Source: Nitrobacteraceae bacterium AZCC 1564 (GTDB lineage: Bacteria; Pseudomonadota; Alphaproteobacteria; Rhizobiales; Xanthobacteraceae). Taken from it: a stretch of DNA of 64,000 bases. Numbering within the stretch: position 1 is the stretch's first letter; each line of letters starts with the position of its first letter. The DNA lies in NCBI GenBank assembly GCA_036924835.1, contig JBAGRR010000001.1, positions 2,046,001 through 2,110,000 on the forward strand. The letters are read 5' to 3'. The notes beneath the pieces are model-generated. The model ran no database searches and was not told the DNA's origin. It was given only the letters and a program-made list of their open reading frames with translations. The translations under genes were made by a program, and so were the position numbers. Of the stretch, positions 28,619 through 36,504 are shown piece after piece.

Positions 28619-29557
28619 ATGCCGCTGGGAATGACCGCTCTGCAAATCCGATCGCTGTCACTGCGCCTGCCGGCAATCGCCCTGGCCGCATGGTGCGGCA
28701 TGGTGCTGTCTGCATCCGCGCAGACAGAAGATCCTTGGGCAGGCATCACGGCATCGCAGCGGCAAGAACAAGCGTCCCCAGGGGAGGGGCCCTCTCCTGG
28801 GGAGACGTCTGCAGCCAATGAGACCGCTGCGCCGGCGGACATCGATTGGGAAGCCCTTAACGCCGACTTTGCTGCGGTGACCAGCAAACAAGCAAAGCTC
28901 AAGCAAAAGAAGTCCGCCGTTCCGATTGGAGACCCCTGGTCCTGGACGCGATCGAACAATCCGGACGGATCTTCATCGGTCGCGATCAAACAGCCGATCA
29001 CGCCATTCTGGGATACCCGCGTCGGCGCAGACTTAAACGTGACCACACAAATGCCGACGACATCGTGGCAGGCGCTCTATCAGAAAATCGAGAATCAGTC
29101 GTCCCAGTCATCCGGTAGCGCCTGGGCTGCGATGACCGCGCCTGGTCTCGGCTTCATCTGGGACAAGACGGCTATTGAAGCGCGGACCGACCCCACCCAG
29201 GACCAGAGCAAATTTGGAACGACGTTGAGCAAATCGTTGCCACTGTGGACCGACCAGTATTCGCTGACCTTGCAGAACGGCTACAACGTCACCCAGCAGA
29301 CTTTGATCCCTGTCTTCGGACTAGGCCATACCGTACGCACCTACGAGCTCGACCAGACCGCCAAGATCAGCTTCGCCGCGACTGGCACCAGCCTTATTGC
29401 CGGACAGACCCATTCGACCGCCGACGATAAATGGCTGCGCAGGATTGGAGCCGAACAGAAACTTTTCGGCGGCGTCAGTGTCACCGGGACCGTCAGCGAG
29501 ACCCCGGAAGGCATCCCCAACAGCAGCCTGACGGCCGGCTTCAAACGCAGTTGGTAA
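28619..29557 (+). CDS. Exported, probably outer-membrane beta protein
   Basis: 312 residues from this ATG (MPLGMTALQIRS); ATG at 28631 is an equal alternative. A signal peptide covers about residues 10-35 (LPAIALAAWCGMVLSASAQ). The C-terminal half is a series of amphipathic strands ('YSLTLQNGYNVTQQTL', 'LDQTAKISFAATGTSLIA', 'GVSVTGTVSETPEGI') and ends in '...FKRSW', an aromatic last residue as in many outer-membrane barrels. A GC-rich palindrome near its N-terminus codes for SPGEGPSPGE. No family is recognised. Confidence 0.65.
   Translation: MPLGMTALQIRSLSLRLPAIALAAWCGMVLSASAQTEDPWAGITASQRQEQASPGEGPSPGETSAANETAAPADIDWEALNADFAAVTSKQAKLKQKKSAVPIGDPWSWTRSNNPDGSSSVAIKQPITPFWDTRVGADLNVTTQMPTTSWQALYQKIENQSSQSSGSAWAAMTAPGLGFIWDKTAIEARTDPTQDQSKFGTTLSKSLPLWTDQYSLTLQNGYNVTQQTLIPVFGLGHTVRTYELDQTAKISFAATGTSLIAGQTHSTADDKWLRRIGAEQKLFGGVSVTGTVSETPEGIPNSSLTAGFKRSW
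28774..28806. repeat. GC-rich palindrome inserted in frame in the gene at 28619
   Basis: GTCCCCAGG then GGAGGGGC, followed by GCCCTCTCC and TGGGGAGAC, forms a long near-perfect hairpin. It codes for SPGEGPSPGE without breaking the frame and lies between the signal peptide and the mature domain. Confidence 0.6.
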
Positions 29558-29812
29558 ACTTCATTTACCGTATTCCAAATCTGGCCGGTGAATCACTCCG
29601 TCATTGCCTCATATTGGCCGCGATGCGGTCATGATCGGCTGGACTGATAGCACCGGTAATTTCGTGCGGGGGACAGCCGCTCGCTCACCAGGGGTATGCG
29701 CCGGAAAATGCGGAGCAGTTTTCGGACAATGCCCCGCTCCTATTCTTGAGAACCGATCACGTTCGATGGGGATTGCTCCGATCCCAGCGTGATCCAACGA
29801 AAGGGACAGCCG

Positions 29813-30235
29813 ATGAACGTTCAGGCAGAGAAGCCAGAATTGACAGATGAGGACAAGAACCTTGCAGCCGCTTCCGAGGTTGAAGCAGGAATCCGCGACT
29901 TCGTCCGCAAGGACATCGCTTATCTCCGCAGACCTTCGACAAGCTCAGCACCGCTGAGCACCACTGAGCCGGTGGATTCGCTTGCCGAGGCAACGGTCAA
30001 CAATGTCAACACGCTGATCCAGCGCGTTGCCGGCGCATCGCTGCAAGAGATCGAAACCCTGATCTCGGAGCTGGAAGGCCTCCGTAACCTCATGCACAAT
30101 GAAGGGCAGCGCGTGCAGCGTGAACTCGCTGCTTACGCCCAACTGAGCCAGACGGCGATGAAGTCGACACGCATGATCGCGGACAATCTGCAGCAGTGGA
30201 AGCGCGCTGCGCCGGAGCTGCCACGCGAGGAGTAA
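29813..30235 (+). CDS. Small coiled-coil protein of unknown function
   Basis: 140 residues, cytoplasmic, no signal peptide. Mostly helical: 'DEDKNLAAASEVEAGIRDFVRKDIAYL', then a Ser/Thr/Pro insert, then 'VNNVNTLIQRVAGASLQEIETLISELEGLRNLMHNEGQRVQRELAAYAQL', described here by its heptad-like spacing of Leu/Ile. AAAGGG lies about 7 nt before the ATG. The insert 'PSTSSAPLSTTEP' (about 44-56) is coded by a palindromic repeat. A strong terminator follows. Function is unknown. Confidence 0.65.
   Translation: MNVQAEKPELTDEDKNLAAASEVEAGIRDFVRKDIAYLRRPSTSSAPLSTTEPVDSLAEATVNNVNTLIQRVAGASLQEIETLISELEGLRNLMHNEGQRVQRELAAYAQLSQTAMKSTRMIADNLQQWKRAAPELPREE
29943..29959. repeat. Small palindrome inside the coiled-coil gene
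   Basis: GCTCAGC-ACC-GCTGAGC, preceded by CCTTCGACAA and followed by a further CACTGAGC. It codes for part of the Ser/Thr/Pro insert that interrupts the helical protein. It resembles a palindromic repeat that has entered the gene in frame. Confidence 0.45.
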
Positions 30236-30261
30236 TTTCCCGCATATTAGCTTGATCTATC

Positions 30262-30302
30262 AAATCCGCCGTCTTTCTCTCGGGAAAGCGGCGGATTTTT
30301 CG
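30262..30302 (+). terminator. Terminator of the coiled-coil gene
   Basis: AAATCCGCCG / CGGCGGATTT stem at 30262-30298 with an inner CTTTC / GAAAG extension, followed by TTTTTCG, 27 bp after the stop codon. Confidence 0.88.
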
Positions 30303-30369
30303 TATGGACCATGAACCCCGGACGGCCCGGACTCGACCCATTAACAACCTGCTTCGGTTGTGAGGGGAC

Positions 30370-30516
30370 ATGTCTGTGACCACGATCCGGCCAAACGAAA
30401 CCGACCCGATTATCGGCAGCAAACCACAGTCTCAGTCGCTGGGAAAACTGTTGCTGCGCTTTATTCTGTTGCTGGCTGTAGCAATCGCGATCCTGGCAAT
30501 CGCCTGGAGCCGGTAG
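30370..30516 (+). CDS. Possible small tail-anchored membrane protein
   Basis: 48 residues: a polar start MSVTTIRPNETDPIIGS and one C-terminal membrane helix (LLLRFILLLAVAIAILAIAW) with a final Ser-Arg. GAGGGG lies 3-4 nt before the ATG. It has the layout of a tail-anchored or small inner-membrane peptide. No family is recognised. It sits between a terminator and a convergent gene. Confidence 0.5.
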   Translation: MSVTTIRPNETDPIIGSKPQSQSLGKLLLRFILLLAVAIAILAIAWSR

Positions 30517-30546
30517 CGTGCGACAGACCGAAGTTCGCCTCAAACA

Positions 30547-31026
30547 TCACATCGCTGGCCGTCTCGGGACAAAGACCGATGCCGCGAACGAAAAGGCCAA
30601 CTCGCCCCGTTGATTGATGCCGGTGTTGTGGAAATTGACGATGCCCCACTGCGGCCGCGATTCCAGTGCGCGAGTCTCCACCACTTCCGAGGCATATGTC
30701 AGCGTGTCTCCAGCAAGCACCGGCTTCAGCCATTTCAAATCGCGAAATCCCGGTGAAGGCCCTGATGCGACCGGCTTTTCGCCACGTGCAATCATCTCCG
30801 CAACCTCGCGCTGAATCGCTGCAACAGTGAGCTTCATATAGACCGCCGAAACATGCCAACCCGACGCGGCGAGACCTCCGAACACCGACTTGCGCCCTGC
30901 TTCCTCGTCGAGATGAAACGGCTGGGGATCGAATTGCAGAGCAAATTTCTTGATCAGGTCCGCGGTAAAAGTGAACGATCCAAGCTCGCGGCGGTAGCCG
31001 ATTTTTACGTCTTCAAAATATGGCAT
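30547..31026 (-). CDS. MaoC-like hot-dog domain protein
   Basis: 159 residues, one hot-dog fold of the MaoC / (R)-hydratase group. Seen: 'FTADLIKKFALQFDPQPFHLDEEAGRKSVFGGLAASGWHVSAVYM', in which the D-x5-H ('DPQPFHLD') hydratase-type residues are present, followed by 'FRDLKWLKPVLAGDTLTYASEVVETR'. Likely acts on acyl-CoA thioesters. Its neighbour 9 bp upstream in the operon is a paralogue; the pair may form a heterodimer. Confidence 0.9.
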   Translation of the reverse strand: MPYFEDVKIGYRRELGSFTFTADLIKKFALQFDPQPFHLDEEAGRKSVFGGLAASGWHVSAVYMKLTVAAIQREVAEMIARGEKPVASGPSPGFRDLKWLKPVLAGDTLTYASEVVETRALESRPQWGIVNFHNTGINQRGELAFSFAASVFVPRRPAM

Positions 31027-31035
31027 CGCCTACCT

Positions 31036-31494
31036 TCAGTTCGCGCCAAGCGCCGTGCGCTTAAACACCATGATGGGAAGCTTGGCGATCATCAGTGTCT
31101 GTCCTGACGCGTTGCGCATATCGTTCTTAATGGTCACAAAGCCGAGCTCAGGACGGCTTTTGGACTCGCGCTTTTCGAGCACCTCAACGGTCACGGTCAG
31201 ATCATCGCCCGGCCGCAGCGGCGACACCCAGCGCACTTCATCGACGCCCGGCGCGCCGCTCGAGGCAATCCGTCGAATGAAGCCATCCCAAGATATCCGC
31301 ATCAGCAACGCGCACATGTGCCAGCCGGAGCCGGCAAGCCCTTTCAGCAACGAGTGCTTAGCCGCCTCCTCGTCGAGATGCATTGGCTGCGGATCGTACT
31401 CGGTGGCAAACGCGATGATGTCCTCATGCGACACATGGTGGGGACCAAAGGTCCCGAATGGACCAGGCTGAAAGTCTTCAAAGGTGAGCTGCAT
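31036..31494 (-). CDS. MaoC-like hot-dog domain protein
   Basis: 152 residues from the first ATG; a TTG four codons earlier extends it but no RBS favours it. Motifs: 'HEDIIAFATEYDPQPMHLDEEAAKHSLLKGLAGSGWH', with the same 'DPQPMHLD' catalytic residues, and 'VRWVSPLRPGDDLTVTVEVLEKRESK'. It is the first gene of a two-gene operon with the paralogue at 30547. An enoyl-CoA hydratase-type reaction is inferred from the family. Confidence 0.9.
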   Translation of the reverse strand: MQLTFEDFQPGPFGTFGPHHVSHEDIIAFATEYDPQPMHLDEEAAKHSLLKGLAGSGWHMCALLMRISWDGFIRRIASSGAPGVDEVRWVSPLRPGDDLTVTVEVLEKRESKSRPELGFVTIKNDMRNASGQTLMIAKLPIMVFKRTALGAN

Positions 31495-31730
31495 TGCTTT
31501 GATCAAGTTGTGGAAAGGGCTGAGTTTGGCCGTTATTCGTCAATAGCTCAAGTCGCGCAGCGTATCTACGCGTCGACTCGGAATTCCCTGGATGCAGGTT
31601 TCGCGCGTTTCTGCGGTGTGCAACAAATGACAAGTTTCCGGCGATCGCGGCGTCCGTCACGCCTCGATTGCTCGCGGCGCCCCTGCTATCGCTCGTCGCT
31701 TTACATTTGAAGTTAACTGGAGAATAACCC

Positions 31731-32036
31731 ATGTTCCATTTTCAGGATCTCTTCCGGTGGGACCGATTTATCGCCCCCACGATCATCAAGTCATTTTACT
31801 GGCTCGTCATAGCGCTGATCGCGCTGTTTGGGATTTCCAGTATCTTTTCCGCACTGACCTTGATGGCGGTGAGTCCGTTTGGCGGCTCCATCCTGCTGCT
31901 GGCCGCCCTGGCCGGCATTGCGGTCGGAATCATCTTCGCACGCATCGCTGCGGAATTGATCCTGATCATTTTCCGGATCAACGAGCATCTCGGCGCGATC
32001 CGCGAGCAAGGCCAGGACCGGCAACAACATTATTGA
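31731..32036 (+). CDS. DUF4282 family membrane protein
   Basis: 101 residues: an amphipathic N-terminus (FHFQDLFRWDRFIAPTIIK), two membrane helices (residues 20-45 and 52-80), and a polar tail '...RIAAELILIIFRINEHLGAIREQ', the DUF4282 signature. AACTGGAG lies upstream of the ATG. It is a small inner-membrane protein of unknown role and stands alone. Confidence 0.85.
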   Translation: MFHFQDLFRWDRFIAPTIIKSFYWLVIALIALFGISSIFSALTLMAVSPFGGSILLLAALAGIAVGIIFARIAAELILIIFRINEHLGAIREQGQDRQQHY

Positions 32037-32071
32037 ACGATGTGATGCGAGGCGCATGAGCCGTAGAAACG

Positions 32072-32101
32072 GACGAACGCGCGATTAGCCGCACGTTCGT
32101 C
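32072..32101. terminator. Hairpin between convergent DUF4282 and ychF genes
   Basis: 12-bp arms GACGAACGCGCG / CGCACGTTCGTC with a 6-nt loop and one mismatch on the + strand that becomes a G-U pair on the minus-strand RNA. Only short T runs follow on either side, so it may serve as a weak shared terminator. Confidence 0.5.
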
Positions 32102-32162
32102 TTAAAGAAAATACTAAGGCAAGCTCAACAGCTACCCCAGCACGCGAGTCATCTACGACGAC

Positions 32163-33260
32163 TTAGTTGTTAAATCTGAAGTGCATGACGTCACCGTCAG
32201 CGACCACGTACTCCTTGCCTTCCAGCCGTAGCTTGCCGGTGTCGCGGGCGCCCGCTTCGCCGTTATTCGCGACATAATCGTCATAGGCAATGGTCTCGGC
32301 GCGGATGAAGCCCTTCTCGAAATCGGTATGGATGACGCCCGCAGCTGCTGGCGCTTTGGTGCCCTTGGTAATCGTCCAGGCGCGCGCTTCCTTCGGACCG
32401 ATCGTGAAGTAGGTAATCAGATGCAAAAGCTCGTAACCTGCGCGGATCAGACGGTCGAGACCAGCTTCCTCCAACCCGAGGGTATCGAGGAAATCTGCGC
32501 GCTCTTCACGTGACAGTGTCGCGATCTCGGATTCGATCTTGGCAGAGATAACCACCGCGACCGCGCCTTCCTTCTTCGCATATTCCACAACCTGCTGCGA
32601 AAACGAATTGCCGGTGGCAGCAGAGCCCTCCTCGACGTTGCAGACATAAAGAACGGGCTTTGAGGTCAGCAGGCCGAGCATGCGGAAGTTGCGCTCTTCC
32701 TCTGGCTTGCGTTCCATGCCGCGCGTCGGCTTGCCATCCCGCAGCAGCTTGAGCGCACGCTCGACCAGTTCGAGTTGCTCCTTGGCGTCCTTGTCGTTGC
32801 CCTTGGCCTTCTTTGTCAGGTTGTCGACGCGCTTCTCGAGACTGTCGAGATCCGCCAGCATCAGCTCCGTCTCAATGGTCTCGATGTCGGCGAGCGGTGC
32901 AATCTTCCCCTCGACATGGGTGATGTCGGAATCCTCGAAGCAGCGCACCACATGTGCGACTGCATCAACCTCACGGATGTTGGCCAGAAACTGGTTGCCG
33001 AGGCCCTCGCCCTTGGACGCACCACGCACCAAACCGGCGATATCCACGAACGTCAGTTGCGTCGGAATGATCTGCGCCGACTTGGCGACGGCTGCAAGCT
33101 TCTCCAGGCGCGGGTCGGGCACCGCCACCGCACCGACGTTCGGCTCGATGGTGCAGAACGGATAGTTCGCCGCCTGTGCCGCCGCCGTTTCAGTCAGCGC
33201 ATTGAACAAGGTGGACTTGCCGACATTGGGCAGTCCGACGATACCGCATTTGAATCCCAT
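32163..33260 (-). CDS. ychF: Ribosome-associated ATPase YchF (Obg family)
   Basis: 365 residues. G1 is 'GLPNVGKSTLFNAL', G3 'DIAGLVRGASKGEGLGN' and the atypical G4 'YVCNVEEG', which explains the ATP preference of this family. The C-terminal TGS domain has 'LHLITYFTIGPKEARAW', 'GVIHTDFEKGFIRAE' and ends 'DGDVMHFRFNN'. It binds ribosomes and is linked to stress responses. AGGAC lies 6 nt upstream. It is on the same strand as pth and rplY, 26 bp after pth. Confidence 0.96.
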   Translation of the reverse strand: MGFKCGIVGLPNVGKSTLFNALTETAAAQAANYPFCTIEPNVGAVAVPDPRLEKLAAVAKSAQIIPTQLTFVDIAGLVRGASKGEGLGNQFLANIREVDAVAHVVRCFEDSDITHVEGKIAPLADIETIETELMLADLDSLEKRVDNLTKKAKGNDKDAKEQLELVERALKLLRDGKPTRGMERKPEEERNFRMLGLLTSKPVLYVCNVEEGSAATGNSFSQQVVEYAKKEGAVAVVISAKIESEIATLSREERADFLDTLGLEEAGLDRLIRAGYELLHLITYFTIGPKEARAWTITKGTKAPAAAGVIHTDFEKGFIRAETIAYDDYVANNGEAGARDTGKLRLEGKEYVVADGDVMHFRFNN

Positions 33261-33286
33261 AATCTGTCCTGACGTGAAGGGCGCGA

Positions 33287-33895
33287 CTACTTATCGCCGC
33301 CGTTATCCTTGTCCAATGCAAACCCTTTGGCCTGCATCGCGAGATGCACTTTGTTCTGGAACGATGAATCCTTGTTGGTCACCAGCAAGGCCGCATTGTC
33401 CGTAATGGCATCGCACAGCGCCTCGACCCATGGCCGCTCGGCTTTGGCGAAATCGTTCAGCACATGGGCATGCACGAATTCTTTGACGCCTGGATGGCCG
33501 ACACCGAGCCGCACACGACGGTAGTCGTTACCGACATGCGCCGAAATCGAACGAAGCCCGTTGTGTCCGGCGATGCCGCCGCCAACCTTCACGCGCACCT
33601 TGGCGGGCGGCAATTCGATCTCATCATGAAACACGACGATATCGCCAACCCCAAGCTTGAAGAAATTCGCAGCCTCGCTCACAGCGCGACCGGATTCGTT
33701 CATGTAGGTGGAAGGCTTAAGCAGAATGACGCGCTCGCCGTCGAGTGTGCCTTCCGAGGTCTCCCCCTGAAAGCGGCGGCGCCACGGTGCGAAACCGTGA
33801 CGCCGCGCAATATCGTCGACAACCATGAACCCGATGTTGTGCCGGTTGCCCTGGTACTTCGTGCCGGGATTGCCCAGTCCGACGAACAGGCGCAT
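33287..33895 (-). CDS. pth: Peptidyl-tRNA hydrolase
   Basis: 202 residues. Releases tRNA from peptidyl-tRNAs that drop off the ribosome. Seen: '[18 protein letters not shown]' with catalytic His19 and Asn9, '[10 protein letters not shown]', 'VFHDEIELP' with the Asp partner, and '[13 protein letters not shown]'. The length is near 190 plus a short polar tail. It follows rplY by 21 bp and precedes ychF, a common order in this class. Confidence 0.96.
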   Translation of the reverse strand: MRLFVGLGNPGTKYQGNRHNIGFMVVDDIARRHGFAPWRRRFQGETSEGTLDGERVILLKPSTYMNESGRAVSEAANFFKLGVGDIVVFHDEIELPPAKVRVKVGGGIAGHNGLRSISAHVGNDYRRVRLGVGHPGVKEFVHAHVLNDFAKAERPWVEALCDAITDNAALLVTNKDSSFQNKVHLAMQAKGFALDKDNGGDK

Positions 33896-33916
33896 GGCGA
33901 GGGTTCTCGCGGTCGC

Positions 33917-34612
33917 TTACTTCTTCTTGTCGCCGCCGGCCGCAGGCGCCTTCGCACCAGCAGCCGGAGCCGCTGCTGCACCAGCCGCAGGCGCCGCACC
34001 AGCTGCAGCAGCTTCTGCAGCACCGGCAGCCTTGGTCTCTTCGGCATAACCCGACGGCGGAACGACGGTAACCAGCGTCTGGTCGTCGCGCGAAACCGCC
34101 TTCACACCCTTCGGCAGCTCCACATCGCTGAGGTGGATCGAGTTGTTGATTTCGAGCTTCGAAACGTCGACCTCGATGAACTGCGGGATGTGCTCGACAT
34201 CCGCTTCCAGATCAACGGTGTGGTTGACGATGTTGACCGTGCCACCACGCTTCACGCCCGGCGAGACTTCGGCGCCCGTTACGTGCAGCGGAACGCTGAC
34301 GCGGATGGTTGCGCCCTGGGCCAGACGCAGGAAGTCGACGTGAATCGGGAAATCCTTCACCGGATCCAGCGCGTAGTCACGCGGAATGACGCGATGCTTC
34401 TTGCCATCAAGGTCGATGTTGAAAAGCGTGGTGAGGAAGTGACCAGCGAAAATGCTCTGACGCACGGCCTTGTCGTCGAGCGAGATGGTCAGCGGGGGCT
34501 GGTTGTCACCATAGATCACGGCTGGCACGCGGCCAGCACGGCGCTCTGCGCGGGCGGCCCCCTTGCCGGCCTTCGGACGCGCGGTCGCCTTCAATTCCTT
34601 GACGGTCGCCAT
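33917..34612 (-). CDS. rplY: 50S ribosomal protein L25 (long CTC form)
   Basis: 231 residues. The N-terminal L25 domain binds 5S rRNA ('GAARAERRAGRVPAVIYGDN', 'TLFNIDLDGKKHRVIPRDYALDPVKDFPIHVDF'), followed by the beta domain of the CTC/TL5 form and an Ala/Pro-rich tail of about 35 residues ending GGDKKK. AAGGA lies 9 nt upstream. First gene of the rplY-pth-ychF run. A 7-bp hairpin in its leader (34645-34661) could influence transcription. Confidence 0.95.
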   Translation of the reverse strand: MATVKELKATARPKAGKGAARAERRAGRVPAVIYGDNQPPLTISLDDKAVRQSIFAGHFLTTLFNIDLDGKKHRVIPRDYALDPVKDFPIHVDFLRLAQGATIRVSVPLHVTGAEVSPGVKRGGTVNIVNHTVDLEADVEHIPQFIEVDVSKLEINNSIHLSDVELPKGVKAVSRDDQTLVTVVPPSGYAEETKAAGAAEAAAAGAAPAAGAAAAPAAGAKAPAAGGDKKK

Positions 34613-34644
34613 TGTCGAGTTTCCTTAAAAGCTTGAAAAGTGAA

Positions 34645-34661
34645 GGGCCGCAAAGCGGCCC
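34645..34661. other. Strong hairpin in the rplY upstream region
   Basis: GGGCCGC-AAA-GCGGCCC, 33 bp upstream of rplY. On the + strand it is followed by GGTTTT, on the minus strand by TTCACTTTT. It could be a leader structure of rplY mRNA or a terminator remnant. Confidence 0.35.
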
Positions 34662-34816
34662 GGTTTTCCGCCGCAGCAAGCCTCCAGGGGTGCGGGGGCC
34701 GCGGACCGGCGGTTCTTAGCGCCAAAGGGCCGAAAAGACAAGGAAATGTGCCGGTTTTATCGTCCGTTTTGGCCTGAAAAAGCGGCCTCGAAGGCTGAGA
34801 ACCCGGCTGGAGCGCC

Positions 34817-34985
34817 CTAGTGTCCCGGTTCTAACGTTCGCATCACTTTGCAGCGCTCTCGTTTGCGAACGTTAGAACCAGGAGGGACACTAGCAACTCT
34901 ATGAAGCTAGTGCGCTTTTCGGATTTGACGTTCGTACTGAGGACTCGCCGCAATATTGGTACGAACGTCAAATCCAGCGCACTAG
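34817..34985 (+). repeat. Double-hairpin palindromic element, class B, forward (copy 4)
   Basis: Arm 1 (34817-34893): CTAGTGTCC, stem GGTTCTAACGTTCGCA / TTGCGAACGTTAGAACC, GGACACTAG. Linker CAACTCTATGAAG. Arm 2 (34907-34985): CTAGTGCGC, stem GGATTTGACGTTCGTAC / GTACGAACGTCAAATCC, GCGCACTAG. The arm-2 ends differ from other copies on both sides in a matching way. Confidence 0.92.
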
Positions 34986-35186
34986 GCAAGCAACCGGTCC
35001 TTAAATCATCACCTTCGCCCTTAAGGAAAAACTTCCATTTGGCCCATACGCTTAGGCCATATTTTTGCGGGTTGGTTGGTGCACCGAGGCGGTTTTCATT
35101 CCGCCGTCGCTTTTTAAGCGGAACTTCTCATTCGTCTCGGAGTGCCGACAGAAGCGTTTTCGTTATGTCTCATTGGGGTCGTCGCC

Positions 35187-36263
35187 GTGCAGAACGCCGA
35201 AACTTCCCTGTTTGACGAACTGGATACCGCCCTTCGCAGCGGATCGCCGGGACGGCGCGTCACCCTACTCCGGCGCGTTACGGATCTCTTTCTGTATGAC
35301 GCCAATCGACTAAGCGAAGAGCATGTCAGCATTTTCGACAATGTGCTCTGCCATCTCATTCGCGAGATCGAAACCAGGGCGCTGGTCGAAATCAGCAGCC
35401 GCCTGGCACCCATCACCAATGCGCCAGTGGACCTCACGTGCCAACTGGCCGGGCATCACGACATCGCCGTTGCCGGCACGATGCTGTCGATCTCGCCTCG
35501 TCTAACAACGGATGACCTCGTTAATTTCGCAAAGACAAGGAGCCAAGCGCATCTGTTTGCCATTTCCGAACGCGCTTCGATCGCTCCAGCGATCACGGAT
35601 GTGCTTCTCGATCGCGGAAATCGCGCCGTGATCCACAACGTTGCCATCAATGCAGGTGCATGCCTATCCGATCACGGCTTTGCAGCGCTTCTCAAGGCAT
35701 CCGAGACCGACGACAGCCTCGCGGAAAAAGCCGGACTGCGGCTCGATCTGCCGCCGCATGTTCTCAAGGAGCTTCTGTTGCGCGCAACTGACGCTGTTCG
35801 ATCACGTCTGTTTTCACGCGCACCGTCTGAACTTCAGGCCGAAGTCCGACGCATACTGCACATCGCGGCCAATGACGCCGGTTGGGAGACGCGCGCGCCT
35901 CAAGACTATGTCTCCGCAAAACGATTTGTGGAGTTGTTGAAGGAACGAGGCGAACTGAACGAGGCAGTGTTGCTGAAATTTGCCCAGACGCGGAAATATG
36001 AAGAGACGACCGCCGCGCTCGCATCGCTGTCCTCCGCTCCGCTCGAAATCATCAAGCCACTCATGGAGAGCCCGCGCGACGATGGCCTCCTGATCCCCTG
36101 CAAAGCGGCCGGTTGCTCCTGGGAGACTCTGCGCGCCATTCTGGAATGTAAAACGCCGCCCGGCGCCACCCACAAAGATCTCGATAAACTCGAGGCTGCT
36201 TTTGCGAAGCTTTCGAGGTCGAGCGCGCAACGTTTGTTGCGCTTCTGGCAAATCCGACACTAA
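35187..36263 (+). CDS. DUF2336 domain protein
   Basis: 358 residues from a GTG with GGGGTC about 8 nt upstream. An in-frame GTG at 35142 has no usable RBS. The DUF2336 pattern is clear: 'LFDELDTALRSGSPGRRVTLLRRVTDLFLYDANRLSEEHVSIFDNVLCHLI' in its key parts, then HEAT-like helical repeats ('HDIAVAGTMLSISPRLTTDDLVNFAKTRSQAHLFAIS', 'DVLLDRGNRAVIHNVAINAGA'). Alphaproteobacterial DUF2336 proteins are of uncertain role. No signal peptide. It stands alone. Confidence 0.85.
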   Translation: MQNAETSLFDELDTALRSGSPGRRVTLLRRVTDLFLYDANRLSEEHVSIFDNVLCHLIREIETRALVEISSRLAPITNAPVDLTCQLAGHHDIAVAGTMLSISPRLTTDDLVNFAKTRSQAHLFAISERASIAPAITDVLLDRGNRAVIHNVAINAGACLSDHGFAALLKASETDDSLAEKAGLRLDLPPHVLKELLLRATDAVRSRLFSRAPSELQAEVRRILHIAANDAGWETRAPQDYVSAKRFVELLKERGELNEAVLLKFAQTRKYEETTAALASLSSAPLEIIKPLMESPRDDGLLIPCKAAGCSWETLRAILECKTPPGATHKDLDKLEAAFAKLSRSSAQRLLRFWQIRH

Positions 36264-36419
36264 ACGGCTGCAGCCCGCACTGTGAAGGCCCAGCGTTCAC
36301 GGGCAGCGCCGGGCGTTGTCGACATCTCCGATTCGGCGCCGAGACACACAACTGCCTCGCAGGACGCCCCGGATAGAGCTCCTCACGCCATCGTGCTTGC
36401 TCCGCCCATCCATTTTGGC

Positions 36420-36438
36420 TATGTTATAACATAACATA
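36420..36438. promoter_or_regulatory. Zur box upstream of the zinc metallochaperone gene
   Basis: TATGTTAT-AAC-ATAACATA, a perfect inverted repeat 66 bp before the zigA start. It matches the alphaproteobacterial Zur operator type (palindromes around ATGTTATA / TATAACAT). It would repress the gene when zinc is sufficient. Confidence 0.78.
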
Positions 36439-36504
36439 CACGGAAGTCCCGCATGCCGCCCCGGCGCCTGTCTCGCATCTCCTTGAAAAGGCTGTTCGAT
36501 TCCC

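Noticed and set aside
33464-34636. 390-codon frame opposite pth and rplY
   Set aside because: It lies across two well-supported genes on the other strand and shows no recognisable protein.
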